DNA of 64,000 nucleotides, taken from Ardenticatenaceae bacterium. GTDB lineage: Bacteria > Chloroflexota > Anaerolineae > Promineifilales > Promineifilaceae. The stretch's first letter is position 1, and each line of letters begins with the position of its first letter. The position numbers and the translations under genes were made by a program. The DNA lies in contig JACKBS010000011.1 in NCBI GenBank assembly GCA_020634435.1, positions 304,255-368,254 of the forward strand, written 5' to 3'. Below the pieces are notes generated by a model. The model searched no databases and was not told where the DNA came from. It saw nothing but the letters and a program-made list of their open reading frames with translations. Below, piece after piece: positions 36,259 through 45,266 of this stretch.

Positions 36259-36275
36259 CAAATTGAGGAGAGAAT

Positions 36276-37628
36276 ATGTCACGTAAACTTACCCCCTTTA
36301 TCTTCTTGCTCATGTTCGCTATGCTCTTGGCCGCCTGCGGTGGCACTGCCGACGAACCCGAAGCCGAAGAAACTGACACCACGGACACAACTGCCGATAC
36401 CACCACAAGCGAAGACACCATGGAAGAAGATATGGCCGATGGCGATATGACCAATGAGGTTGAGGTCTTTTCCTGGTGGACCGGTGGTGGTGAAGCCGCT
36501 GGCCTGGAAGCGATGATTGGCGTGTTTGCCGAAAAATACCCCGACATCGAATTTGTAAATGCGGCCGTTGCTGGTGGAGCTGGCACCAACGCTCGTGCCG
36601 TGTTGGCGACTCGCTTGCAAGCGGGCGATGCCCCCGACAGCTGGCAAGGTCACGCTGGCCAGGAACTCATCGGCACTTACGTTGCTGCTGACCAACTCGA
36701 ACCCGTCAACTTCCTCTTCGAAGAAAACGGCTGGCTGGATGTGATGCCCGAAACGCTCATCCCCCTGATCTCTCAAGACGGCAATATTTACTCCGTACCG
36801 GTGAACATCCATCGCGCCAATGTGTTGTGGTACAACCCCACCGTTCTGGCTGACAATGGCATTGATGTCCCCACTAGCCTGGAAGAGTGGTTTACCGCTA
36901 TGGATGCTTTGCAGGCCGCTGGCATGGATGCCCCGCTGGCTATGGGCGAGCAGTGGACCGCTATGCACCTTTTCGAGACCGTTATACTGGCCTCCCTCGG
37001 CCCGGACGGCTACGAAGCCCTATGGGATGGCTCTGGTGATTGGGGCAGTGCCGAGGTAACGGCCGCTCTCAATGATTACGCCAAAGTGCTGACCTACGTC
37101 AACAGCGATGCCTCTGCCTTGACTTGGCAAGATGCTTCCCAGCTCGTTGTCAACGGCGACGCTGCCTTCAACGTGATGGGTGACTGGGCCGAAGGGTACT
37201 TCCGGGAAATCGGCTTTGAGCCAAACACAGGCTACGGCTGGGCCGCAGTACCTGGCACCGGTGGTAACTTCCAGTTCTTGTCCGACAGCTTCGTGCTGCC
37301 CAAGGGCGCACCGCACCGCGACGCCGCCATCGCTTGGCTGACCGTTGCTGGCTCCATCGAAGGGCAAGACGCCTTCAATCCGGTGAAAGGTTCCATCCCG
37401 GCCCGCAGCGATGCTGACCGCAGCCTGTACGGTGAGTACCTGCTCTCCGCTATGGACGATTGGGCCAACGACCGCGTAGTTGGTAGCTTAACCCACGGTG
37501 TGGTGGCTAACGATGCCTTCAAGTCCGAAATTGACACCGCTCTAGGCCTCTTCCTGGCCGACGGCAATGTTGAAGGGTTCCAATCGGCACTGGTGGCCGC
37601 TTGCGCTAGCTCTGGCCCTTGCCAATAA
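36276..37628 (+). CDS. Sugar ABC transporter substrate-binding lipoprotein
   Basis: A family 1 extracellular solute-binding protein. The lipoprotein signal ends in MLLAACGG with lipidated Cys near residue 21, followed by an acidic Thr-rich tether (about 24-60). The mature domain starts EVFSWWTGGGEAAGLEAMI, which matches glucose/mannose-type binding proteins of the GtsA/GlcS group. Length 450 residues is normal. GAGGAG precedes the ATG. The two permeases follow after a 233-bp gap with two hairpins. No ATPase gene is present, so a shared MsmK/MalK-type subunit must be supplied elsewhere. Confidence 0.92.
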   Translation: MSRKLTPFIFLLMFAMLLAACGGTADEPEAEETDTTDTTADTTTSEDTMEEDMADGDMTNEVEVFSWWTGGGEAAGLEAMIGVFAEKYPDIEFVNAAVAGGAGTNARAVLATRLQAGDAPDSWQGHAGQELIGTYVAADQLEPVNFLFEENGWLDVMPETLIPLISQDGNIYSVPVNIHRANVLWYNPTVLADNGIDVPTSLEEWFTAMDALQAAGMDAPLAMGEQWTAMHLFETVILASLGPDGYEALWDGSGDWGSAEVTAALNDYAKVLTYVNSDASALTWQDASQLVVNGDAAFNVMGDWAEGYFREIGFEPNTGYGWAAVPGTGGNFQFLSDSFVLPKGAPHRDAAIAWLTVAGSIEGQDAFNPVKGSIPARSDADRSLYGEYLLSAMDDWANDRVVGSLTHGVVANDAFKSEIDTALGLFLADGNVEGFQSALVAACASSGPCQ

Positions 37629-37724
37629 GCTAAACTGATTTGTGCTAGGGGTAGGTACAACCATTGTGCCTACCCCTTTTTGTTGAATTAAAAATTGAGG
37701 AGTAGACATCCTCGGTTCGTGTCG

Positions 37725-37831
37725 CCTGACAGGTTTGAGAGTTACCTGGGAAGAAGTAAAATCGCGAAACTTGTCAGGCAGTAGCTGCGGTTTCTTACCG
37801 CGAAGAATGCGCTACAAGAAACCGCAGCTAC
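37725..37831. repeat. Tandem hairpins between binding protein and permease genes
   Basis: First hairpin: CCTGACAGGTTT (37725-37736) with AAACTTGTCAGG (37767-37778), one mismatch. Second: GTAGCTGCGGTTTCTT (37781-37796) with a perfect 16-bp inverted copy (37816-37831). The first shares its core with the palindrome inside galT (45462-45526). Confidence 0.88.
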
Positions 37832-37861
37832 AGGTTAAAGAAGAAAATGTAAGGAGTCGCG

Positions 37862-38749
37862 ATGCGCTACAACAAAGACCGAGTGCTCGCCGTTGCCCTG
37901 GTATCCCCCTCCATTTTGGCTGTTTTCATCTTTGTCTATGGTTTTATTGCCTGGTCGGGGCGGGTTTCGTTGAGTAAATGGGTGGGCTTGCTGCCAAATT
38001 ACGATTGGGCTGGTTTTACCAACTATGCCAACCTGTTAAAAGACCCCCGCTTTCAGATTGATATTCGCAACACCATTGTTTTTACTGTGCTGTTTGTTGG
38101 CGGATCGCTGCTTTTGGGATTGGGTTTAGCCATTTTGTTAGATCAGGGATTGCGCGGTGAGGCGTTTTTCCGCAGCTTGTTCCTGTTTCCAATGGCTATT
38201 TCCTTCATCGTGACTGGTGTGGTCTGGCGCTGGCTGATGAATCCGGCACAGGGCAGCCGAATTAGTGGTCTCAATTTGTTGTTTGACCAGATGGGGTTGG
38301 ACTTTTTGGTGAACAAATGGCACACCACGCCGCAGTGGGGCATTGCTTTTATTGCCATTCCGGCCATCTGGCAGATGTCGGGGTATACGATGGCGCTGTA
38401 CCTGGGTGGCTTACGGGCGATTCCTGATTCCTTGCGTGAGGCGGCGCGGGTAGATGGTGCGACTGAATTGCAAATTTACCGTTACCAAATTTTGCCGCTG
38501 CTGCGTCCCATCACGCTCAGCGCCATGATTATTTTGGGTCACATCTCGCTGAAAGTGTTTGACTTGATTGTTGCCGTGGCTGGTAAGCAGGTGGCCCTGG
38601 ATGTGCCCGCCATTTACATGTGGACAACAACTTTTGACGGCAATTTTTACAACCGCGGCGCGGCCATTGGCATGATGCTGCTGCTTAGCGTGGCGGTGTT
38701 GGTGATTCCGTACCTCTGGTACACCTTGCGCACGGAGGCTGAGGTATGA
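37862..38749 (+). CDS. Sugar ABC transporter permease (MalF-like)
   Basis: An inner-membrane permease with six helices. The EAA loop that docks to the ATPase is LREAARVDGATELQIYRYQILPLL (about 193-216). The N-terminus MRYNKDRVLAVALVSPSILA is typical of the MalF/UgpA-like group for monosaccharides. The 295 residues are normal length. AAGGAG precedes the ATG by 6 nt. Its stop overlaps the start of the second permease by 4 nt, showing coupling. Confidence 0.93.
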   Translation: MRYNKDRVLAVALVSPSILAVFIFVYGFIAWSGRVSLSKWVGLLPNYDWAGFTNYANLLKDPRFQIDIRNTIVFTVLFVGGSLLLGLGLAILLDQGLRGEAFFRSLFLFPMAISFIVTGVVWRWLMNPAQGSRISGLNLLFDQMGLDFLVNKWHTTPQWGIAFIAIPAIWQMSGYTMALYLGGLRAIPDSLREAARVDGATELQIYRYQILPLLRPITLSAMIILGHISLKVFDLIVAVAGKQVALDVPAIYMWTTTFDGNFYNRGAAIGMMLLLSVAVLVIPYLWYTLRTEAEV

Positions 38750-39591
38750 CAACGATTACACCTTCTCGTTCAAACAAGCCATTTACAGGTCGTATGTTGC
38801 TGTACATACCGTTGCTGCTTGCGGCCGTTTTTTACCTTATTCCGCTGTATTTAATGTTGAGCACAGGATTCAAAAGTTTTGCTGAAGTGGATTTGCAGCG
38901 GATGTGGCAGCTGCCATCTGGACTGCACTTTGACAATTTTACGGCCGCTTTTGAACAGCTCGCTCCTGCCTTGTGGAACAGCATCCGGTTGGTGATTCCG
39001 GCCGCATTCATCTCGTCTATTTTGGGCTCGGTGAATGGGTTTGTGCTGGCCCGCTGGAAGTTCCGCGGCGCGGATTTCATCTTTCCGTTTTTGCTGTTTG
39101 GCATGTTTATTCCCTACCAGAGCATCTTGATTCCGCTGGTAGAGTTTATGCGGGACATCAATTTGTACGGTGGCGTGCCGGGGCTGGTGCTGACGCATGT
39201 TATTTACGGTATCCCAATTACCACGCTGACCTTCCGCAACTACTATGCCACGGTGCCCAAAGAACTTATTGAATCGTCGCGCATCGACGGAGCTGGTCTG
39301 CTGGAAACGTATTGGTATATTTTGCTACCGCTCTCTATTCCCAGCTTTGTGGTGGTGTTGATCTGGCAGTTTACGGCCGCTTGGAACGATTTCCTCTTTG
39401 CGGTGGTGCTGACCAGCCCCAGCAACTGGCCCATCACCGTGGCGCTGAACAACATGGCCGGCAGCCAGATTATCGAGTGGAACGTGCAGATGGCTGGGGC
39501 ATTCCTGGCTGCGGTTCCTACCCTGCTTGTTTACATCTTCTTGGGCCGCTACTTCTTGCGTGGTTTAATGGCGGGGGCGTTGAAGGGCTAG
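38746..39591 (+). CDS. Sugar ABC transporter permease (MalG-like)
   Basis: The second permease of the pair, 281 residues and six helices, with the EAA motif ELIESSRIDGAGLLETYWYILLPL (about 166-189) and the long first periplasmic loop usual for MalG/UgpE-like proteins. It starts within the last codons of the partner gene (ATGA). The stop is followed by a large inverted repeat. The three genes lack exact ACGGCCGT copies, unlike most genes here. Confidence 0.93.
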   Translation: MTTITPSRSNKPFTGRMLLYIPLLLAAVFYLIPLYLMLSTGFKSFAEVDLQRMWQLPSGLHFDNFTAAFEQLAPALWNSIRLVIPAAFISSILGSVNGFVLARWKFRGADFIFPFLLFGMFIPYQSILIPLVEFMRDINLYGGVPGLVLTHVIYGIPITTLTFRNYYATVPKELIESSRIDGAGLLETYWYILLPLSIPSFVVVLIWQFTAAWNDFLFAVVLTSPSNWPITVALNNMAGSQIIEWNVQMAGAFLAAVPTLLVYIFLGRYFLRGLMAGALKG

Positions 39592-39599
39592 ATTTTTCT

Positions 39600-39689
39600 G
39601 ACGCGAAGAACGCAAAGATCTTAAAGAGGCAAAGGAGTCTAGGAAAAGTCAACTCCTTTGCCTCTTTGCCTCTTTGCACCTTTGCGTCA
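39600..39689. repeat. Inverted repeat, 'gcctctttgc' words
   Basis: AAAGAGGCAAAGGAGT (39623-39638) and its perfect 16-bp inverted copy (39652-39667) are flanked by GACGCGAAGAACGC and TTTGCGTC words that extend the pairing. It lies between convergent genes and overlaps the hydrolase stop codon (39687-39689). Confidence 0.85.
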
Positions 39690-40691
39690 AATATTTTGCA
39701 GAAAGGTCAGCATCGCCGCGTTGACTTCTTCTGGCGCTTCGTTTTGTACCCAGTGGTTGCTGGTTGGTACGTAGTGCCGCTGGATGCTGGGCACCCACTT
39801 TTCCAAATCCTCGGTGAGGGCGCGGCCGAGGGCGAAATCTTGTTCGCCCCAGATGAGCAGTGTGGGGGCGGTGATGAGGTTGGGATTGTTGCTCGGCGGA
39901 TAACGCAAGGCACGATACCAGTTAATCATGCTGGACATGGCGCGGGGCTGGCTCATGGCGACAGCCATCATTTCCACCTCATCATCGTTGAAGGCCCTGG
40001 GTTGGCTGGTCATTTGTTGGAATGATTGGCGGGCTGTCTGATACGGGTTCAGGGTAAAGAACAGCTCCGGCAGCAGTGGCAGCTGGAAAAAGAGCATGTA
40101 CCATGATCGGCGGCGCTGCTCCCAGCCTTTGCGCAGTTCCCGGCCCATTGCTTTGGGGTGGGGTGCATTCAGGATGATGAGCTTGTCGGTCATTTGTGGG
40201 TAGTCGGCGGCAAATTGCCAGCCAACCCCGCCACCCCAATCGTGGGCAATGATAACGGCCGTTTCCCGCCCCACCTTCTCAATTAAGTTAGCCACATCCT
40301 TGGTGAGCGCGTCGAGGCGATACGGCCGTATCCCCCACGGCTTGCTGCTGCGATTGTACCCCCGCTGATCTGGCACCACGACGCGGTAACCAGCCTCCAC
40401 CAGCACCGGAATCTGCTTGCACCACGAGACCCAATGTTCGGGAAAGCCATGCAGCAAAACTGCCAACGGGCCATCTTCTGGTCCGGCGATGAATGTGTGC
40501 AAAATCACCTCGCCCGTGTCGATGAAGCGGCAGGCGGCATTTAAGCCGGGATGAGCTGCGTTAAGTTCATCGACCGCTTGGGCGGTGAGCCTGTCGGTTT
40601 TGCGGGCAATTTTACTGAGCTGCTGTTGATGCAAAATGAAAGCGGAACCGATCAGACCCGCTTTAATAAGCCATTTTTTACTTCTGGACAT
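39687..40691 (-). CDS. Alpha/beta hydrolase, epoxide hydrolase-like
   Basis: An alpha/beta-hydrolase of the epoxide hydrolase/haloalkane dehalogenase group. HGFPEHWVSWCKQIPVL supplies the HGxP oxyanion motif, AHDWGGGVGWQFA the nucleophile Asp in place of Ser, and SNHWVQNEAPEEV the catalytic His. A membrane-anchor-like segment at 5-25 (KKWLIKAGLIGSAFIL) suggests attachment. The start is ATG 40691 with AAGGAG upstream; the frame also opens at TTG 40697. The 334 residues are typical. Real substrates are unknown; reaction is inferred from the HDWGG motif. Confidence 0.9.
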   Translation of the reverse strand: MSRSKKWLIKAGLIGSAFILHQQQLSKIARKTDRLTAQAVDELNAAHPGLNAACRFIDTGEVILHTFIAGPEDGPLAVLLHGFPEHWVSWCKQIPVLVEAGYRVVVPDQRGYNRSSKPWGIRPYRLDALTKDVANLIEKVGRETAVIIAHDWGGGVGWQFAADYPQMTDKLIILNAPHPKAMGRELRKGWEQRRRSWYMLFFQLPLLPELFFTLNPYQTARQSFQQMTSQPRAFNDDEVEMMAVAMSQPRAMSSMINWYRALRYPPSNNPNLITAPTLLIWGEQDFALGRALTEDLEKWVPSIQRHYVPTSNHWVQNEAPEEVNAAMLTFLQNI

Positions 40692-40765
40692 ATGCAAAAA
40701 CTCCTTTTGCCCAGGATCATACTGTGTTTGGAGGGGATTTCAAGCGGGAGGGGGGATAAGTGAAA

Positions 40766-40811
40766 AGTAAAAAGTGAAAAGTGGAGACTTCCTCACTTTT
40801 CACTTTTTACT
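40766..40811. repeat. Inverted repeat, 'cacttttcactttttact' word family
   Basis: An 18-bp perfect stem (40766-40783 with 40794-40811), loop GAGACTTCCT, between convergent/adjacent genes. Relatives: 46392-46500, 57911-57933 with 59235-59270 (split by the IS), and a truncated copy at the window end. Confidence 0.9.
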
Positions 40812-40825
40812 TTTTACTCAAAAAA

Positions 40826-41809
40826 CTACTTTTCGTAACCGTGCGGATTGGCCACATGCCACTGCCAGGCCATCTCGATGATCTGGCGCAGGTTGGGGTA
40901 AATGGGACGCCAGCCCAGGTCGTGGTTGATGGTTTCGCTGCTGGCAATCAAAATATCAGGGTCGCCCGCGCGGCGGGGGCCAATTGCGGCGGGGATGGGA
41001 TGCCCGGTCACTTCGCGGGCGGTGTCGATGACTTGCTTGACGCTAAAGCCACGGCCGTTTCCCAGATTGTATTTGCGGCTTTCACCCCCGCTCAGAATTT
41101 CTTTCATAGCCAAAATGTGCGCTTCGGCCAGGTCTACCACGTGGATGTAGTCGCGGACGCAAGTGCCATCGGGCGTGTCGTAGTCGTCGCCAAAGATGGT
41201 GATTTTTTCGCGCTGGCCCAGCGCTACTTGCAGCACCAGGGGAATTAGATGCGTTTCTGGAGTGTGGTCTTCACCGCGCGTTTCGGTGGCGCCGCAGGCG
41301 TTGAAGTAGCGCAGGCAGCAGTAGCGCATGTCGTACAGCCGGTCCATCCAGTAAAGGTATCGTTCCAAAATAAATTTAGATTCGCCGTATGGGCTGCCGG
41401 GCACAATGCGTTCGTCTTCGTCAATGGGCATCCGTTCGGGGTCGTCGAACAGGTTAGCCGTCGAGGAAAGGATAAACCCTTTGACGCCGTGGGTAACGGC
41501 CGTTTCAATCAAATTTAGCCCGTTGACGATGTTGTCGCGCAGGTACATGAACGGCTTTTCGACCGATTCGCCCACCAGCGTGTAGGAGGCAAAATGCATG
41601 ATGCCATCTGGTTTGTGGGTGGCAATCGCCGCTTCTACTGCGGCCTTATCGGCCAGATCGCCCTGGACAAACACGGCATCGGGGTGAACCGCATCCCGGT
41701 GGCCCTGGTATAAATTGTCAAAAACAACCACTTCCGCGCCGGATTTAATGAGGCGCTCCACGGTGATGCTGCCAATGTAGCCTGCACCGCCGGTTACTAG
41801 AATTTTCAT
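40826..41809 (-). CDS. galE: UDP-glucose 4-epimerase
   Basis: Interconverts UDP-galactose and UDP-glucose with bound NAD, the last step of the Leloir pathway. It has the Rossmann start MKILVTGGAGYIGS, a catalytic SSTANLFDD region and the Tyr-x-x-x-Lys pair in SPYGESKFILERYL, RYFNACGAT, and VRDYIHVVDLAEAHILA. The 327 residues match bacterial GalE. It is downstream of galK on the same strand, 137 bp away across an inverted repeat. The galT, galK and alpha-galactosidase genes nearby show the pathway. Confidence 0.96.
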   Translation of the reverse strand: MKILVTGGAGYIGSITVERLIKSGAEVVVFDNLYQGHRDAVHPDAVFVQGDLADKAAVEAAIATHKPDGIMHFASYTLVGESVEKPFMYLRDNIVNGLNLIETAVTHGVKGFILSSTANLFDDPERMPIDEDERIVPGSPYGESKFILERYLYWMDRLYDMRYCCLRYFNACGATETRGEDHTPETHLIPLVLQVALGQREKITIFGDDYDTPDGTCVRDYIHVVDLAEAHILAMKEILSGGESRKYNLGNGRGFSVKQVIDTAREVTGHPIPAAIGPRRAGDPDILIASSETINHDLGWRPIYPNLRQIIEMAWQWHVANPHGYEK

Positions 41810-41837
41810 GTAGTCAATCTCCTTGGTTTCGGTTGGT

Positions 41838-41925
41838 CGGTATTTGGTATTCGGTAAACGGTAATCAGTATTCGGTACGGTTTACCGATGACGGATTACC
41901 GTTCACGGTTCACCGTTTGTACACG
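41838..41925. repeat. Inverted repeat, 'cggtaatcggt' word family
   Basis: CGGTAAACGGTAATC words face GATTACCGTT and CACGGTTCACCG words. It is the sister of the repeat at 9261-9354 and lies between galK and galE. Confidence 0.75.
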
Positions 41926-41946
41926 GTCAACCTTGCAGAACCGCTC

Positions 41947-43107
41947 TCAATTATGGGCAACCACGGCTGCGCCGGCGCTGGGTTGGCAGACGTAAATCTT
42001 GGGGGAGAGGCCGGTTTGCTGCTGGTATTGCTGGGCAACGGCCGTTACAAACCCGTCCACCACACCCTCATGCACCAACGCCACGGCGCAGCCGCCAAAA
42101 CCGCCGCCGGTCATCCGCGCCCCAAAGCAGCCGCGCTGCGTCTGGGCAACGGCCACCATGATGTTTAATTCGTTGTTAGTGATCTCAAAATCGTCGCGCA
42201 TGCTGATGTGGCTTTCGTTCATCAGCTGACCGAGTAAATCTGCATCGGCATTTTGCATCGCTTTGGCGGCATTAAGCGTGCGCAAATTTTCGGTAATTAC
42301 ATGTTTGGCGCGACGGCGGGTCACCGGGTCCAAATTGTCGGCTTCGGCCAGGAACTCGCTAATCGACACATCGCGCAGGGCCGGGACGCCAAAGTGGGCG
42401 GCGGCGGCTTCACACTGCTGCCGCCGCTCATTGTAGGCGGAATCGACCAGGCCGCGCCGGGTGGTGGTGTCTAGAATGACAACGGCCGTTCCTGACCCAT
42501 CCAGCGCGGGTGGCAGCGGCACCAACTGCGTTTCCAGGCTGCGGCAATCAATGAGCAGGGCATGGTCCGCTTCGCCCGCCGCCGAAATCATCTGGTCCAT
42601 GATGCCGCAGTTCACGCCGACCCATTTGTTTTCGGCTTTCTGGCTCAATTTGGCCATCTGGGCTGCATCCCAGGCAAATCTAGACACCTGCTGGAATGCC
42701 CGCGCTGTGGCCAACTCTAGTGCTGCCGAGGAGGAAAGCCCCGCGCCTTTGGGCACGTTACCGGCCATCACGCCTTCCCAGCCGTGTAGGGTGTAGCCAG
42801 CTTCTTGTAGGGCCCAGGCTACGCCCTTGATGTACTCGCCCCAGCCAGATTTTGTGTGTTGCAGATCGTTGAGATGGAAAACGGCCGTTACGCCAAAGTC
42901 CAGCGAGTGCACCGATACCTGATCATCATCGCGTGGTCGCAGCGCTAGCCAAATGCCCCGATCAATGGCCATCGGCAGGACAAAACCATCGTTGTAATCC
43001 GTGTGCTCGCCGATGAGGTTGACCCGGCCCGGTGCCTGGACAACCAGCGACGGTGTGGTGCCATATTTTTCAGTGAAAACGGCCGTAACGTGCTCTTGTA
43101 AACTCAT
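41947..43107 (-). CDS. galK: Galactokinase
   Basis: Phosphorylates galactose at C1 with ATP; a GHMP kinase. The galactokinase signature APGRVNLIGEHTDYNDGF (about 25-42) is exact, followed by the GHMP phosphate loop VPKGAGLSSSAALELATA (about 120) and the third motif ARMTGGGFGGCAVALV near the C-terminus. The catalytic Asp lies in VNCGIMDQMIS. Full-length at 386 residues. It ends 137 bp before galE and begins 16 nt after the S41 protease stop, so co-transcription with that gene is likely. Confidence 0.96.
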   Translation of the reverse strand: MSLQEHVTAVFTEKYGTTPSLVVQAPGRVNLIGEHTDYNDGFVLPMAIDRGIWLALRPRDDDQVSVHSLDFGVTAVFHLNDLQHTKSGWGEYIKGVAWALQEAGYTLHGWEGVMAGNVPKGAGLSSSAALELATARAFQQVSRFAWDAAQMAKLSQKAENKWVGVNCGIMDQMISAAGEADHALLIDCRSLETQLVPLPPALDGSGTAVVILDTTTRRGLVDSAYNERRQQCEAAAAHFGVPALRDVSISEFLAEADNLDPVTRRRAKHVITENLRTLNAAKAMQNADADLLGQLMNESHISMRDDFEITNNELNIMVAVAQTQRGCFGARMTGGGFGGCAVALVHEGVVDGFVTAVAQQYQQQTGLSPKIYVCQPSAGAAVVAHN

Positions 43108-43123
43108 TTTTTCCCCGTGATTG

Positions 43124-44953
43124 CTATTCTAATTGTTCGATGGCGGCAAGTAATGCCAGGTCATCTTCAGGTGTGGCAAATTCATACCACGTCTGGAGAA
43201 TTTCAATATCGGGGATGATACCAGTTTCTTCCCAATTGGCATCCGGTGCGTCGGCGGGAATGAAGGTTTCATCGGCGATGTGGGCGCGTGAGCCATCAGA
43301 AAAATCATGGCGGTGGGTGGTTTCGACGTTGCCCCGGCTGGTTTGGCCAATGAGGGTGGCACGGCCGTTTGCCTGCAAAATGCCCGAAAAAACTTCCGCA
43401 TAGCTGTTGGATTGTTCGCTAATAAGAATGATGAGGGGAATATTTTGGGAATTGGCCACATCGCGCCCCGAAATGGTAAACGGCTTGGTTTCCGTTTGGC
43501 TGCTAAATTCGCCAACGGTTCCATCTGTGAACAGTTCCAAAAGTTCTTGCAACACTGACTGCTGTCCACCATCGTTGACGCGCATGTCTAGAACAAGCCC
43601 GGTCAATGAGCCATCGGCGTTGAGCGTTTGCCAGGCGGTTTCGACCTGCTCACCTATCGTTAGATCTTGCATGGTGGGGACAAAAATGTAGCCGATACGG
43701 CCGTTTATCACGTCACTCGTTACCGGGGCATGGCCAGCGACCGGCCCGCGCATCACCTCAACGTCGCGCGGCTCCTCGCCCGGTGTTTGCACTGTCAGCA
43801 GCACCGTGGTGCCTGCTGGCCCACGCACTTCGTAGGGGAAAGGCGCCCCGTTTTCATCGCAGCAAGTGGGCTGCCCATCTACTGCTAAAATGATGTCGTG
43901 CGACTGAATGCCCGCTGCCGCCGCACCGCCGTCGGGGAAAGTAAATGATACAACTAGCCCTTTGGCTTCTGGAATGGTGGCAATAAACATACCTACGCCC
44001 TCGAAGGCTGAATCACCAGAGAAGAGCAAATCTTCTTCGGTGGCTTCTTCCGGGCTAAGAAAGATGGAATGGTCGTCGTTCAGTTCGCCGATCATTGTGG
44101 CCATGAGCGCATAAAAGTCATCATCGGGTGCGCTTTCCTGGAGGATCTGCGCCTGGTAGCTGTCTTTAATAGCGGCCCAATCCACGTCGTTGAAGTCGGT
44201 GGAGACATAATTGTCGTTTACGGCCAGCCACAGCTCGTCGAAGATGGTTTGTTGGGTAATGGGTGGTGCCGCTGCGGCAAGTGCTTCCCTGGTAACCAAA
44301 ACCTCTGGTAATTGGTCAGTAACCGGAACATCGTCACCGACAATGTTAAATTGCATATCGTCCAGCCATACTTTGCCAGAACCACCTAAATACATTCCAT
44401 AATAAATATGGCTCACCGCTACGTCTTCCGGGACGTCAAGCACAATGGTGTACTGCTGCCATTCTGTACTGCCAGAAGGTGCTCGCCCATGCAAATCATC
44501 AATGGCTAGCTCATTACCCCGACCAATGCCGTCGATACGCAACATGATACCGGCCCTATCACTTACATTTTCTGTTTTGATAAATGCGGAAAACTGTAAA
44601 CGAGAGCCCTTGTACTGATTAATATTGGGCAACTCATCCCCGATATAAACATAGCCGCCTTCCTCTATTTCTTGGTCGGTTTGCATGAAGATGCTAGTTT
44701 CATCGCCATAGCCTGTCGTTGAGTCTACGCTTACTTCGTAAACTTCCCGCAAATTTAGCGGTCCCTGATGTGTCAAACCATCAGGGAAGCCATCATTATC
44801 GTTGTCATTTATGGGGACTACGTAAGCTGGTTCGGGGGAAGCTGAGGTGTTTTCTTCGTTTTTGCCACAGCTGCTCATTGTTAAGAGCAAGAAGAGGCTA
44901 AGCGGTAGGGTTAATAGAAATAATCTGGATAGGGGAAATCTTTGCTCATTCAT
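43124..44953 (-). CDS. S41-family protease lipoprotein
   Basis: A secreted C-terminal-processing-like peptidase. From ATG 44953 (GGAGT upstream) a lipoprotein signal runs to LLTMSSCGK, with Cys near residue 26. A beta-sandwich/CBM-like domain (about 45-190) holds EGGYVYIGDELPN and WLDDMQF. The tail (about 215-605) contains a PDZ segment (GIQSHDIILAVDG) and the S41 core with GLVLDMRVNDGG, the position of the catalytic Ser in LISEQSNSYAEVFSG and a later Lys region. The carbohydrate-binding-like front and its place in a galactoside locus suggest cell-surface processing, but this is inference. Confidence 0.85.
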   Translation of the reverse strand: MNEQRFPLSRLFLLTLPLSLFLLLTMSSCGKNEENTSASPEPAYVVPINDNDNDGFPDGLTHQGPLNLREVYEVSVDSTTGYGDETSIFMQTDQEIEEGGYVYIGDELPNINQYKGSRLQFSAFIKTENVSDRAGIMLRIDGIGRGNELAIDDLHGRAPSGSTEWQQYTIVLDVPEDVAVSHIYYGMYLGGSGKVWLDDMQFNIVGDDVPVTDQLPEVLVTREALAAAAPPITQQTIFDELWLAVNDNYVSTDFNDVDWAAIKDSYQAQILQESAPDDDFYALMATMIGELNDDHSIFLSPEEATEEDLLFSGDSAFEGVGMFIATIPEAKGLVVSFTFPDGGAAAAGIQSHDIILAVDGQPTCCDENGAPFPYEVRGPAGTTVLLTVQTPGEEPRDVEVMRGPVAGHAPVTSDVINGRIGYIFVPTMQDLTIGEQVETAWQTLNADGSLTGLVLDMRVNDGGQQSVLQELLELFTDGTVGEFSSQTETKPFTISGRDVANSQNIPLIILISEQSNSYAEVFSGILQANGRATLIGQTSRGNVETTHRHDFSDGSRAHIADETFIPADAPDANWEETGIIPDIEILQTWYEFATPEDDLALLAAIEQLE

Positions 44954-45266
44954 CAAGTACTCCTTTTGGTATGGGACACATATAACAAAACTGACACTCA
45001 ATAAAAATTTACGGGATTTTCTATGCGGGGTTGCACCAAGACACAATGAGCCTCTCAAAATCAAGAGTTTTGTAAGCGTAAGCGGTTGGCGTTGCCTGGC
45101 CAGCCTTTATCTTTGAGAATGATGTTTACGGTAGAAACCTCGTCGGTGTTGAGTGGCACTTAGTCGTTAATAAATTTGAACCCAAGTTAAACAAAAGGCA
45201 CTTTGGGTGTCTGGTGCAAAAGCGTGTCAGTTTCGTATCAATCGGAGGCGAAGATTCTTCTATTAC
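44954..45266. other. Intergenic region, no gene seen
   Basis: AT-rich, with no convincing coding frame. It probably contains the promoter for the S41 protease and galK genes on the minus strand. CAAAATCAAGAGTTTTG (about 45057) and GTAAGCGTAAGC words are seen, but nothing definable. Confidence 0.45.

Larger units (their letters stand above)
35853..36275. other. Divergent intergenic region with promoter signals
   Basis: It separates the SARP regulator from the sugar-binding protein gene. No credible gene. It holds one ACGGCCGT copy (35937), a candidate plus-strand promoter (36108-36137) and G/C-flanked direct repeats near 36210-36258. The long AT-rich centre fits divergent regulation. Confidence 0.6.

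Noticed and set aside
40781..41248. Plus-strand frame opposite galE
   Set aside because: It spans the terminal inverted repeat and the galE gene in antisense; no motifs.
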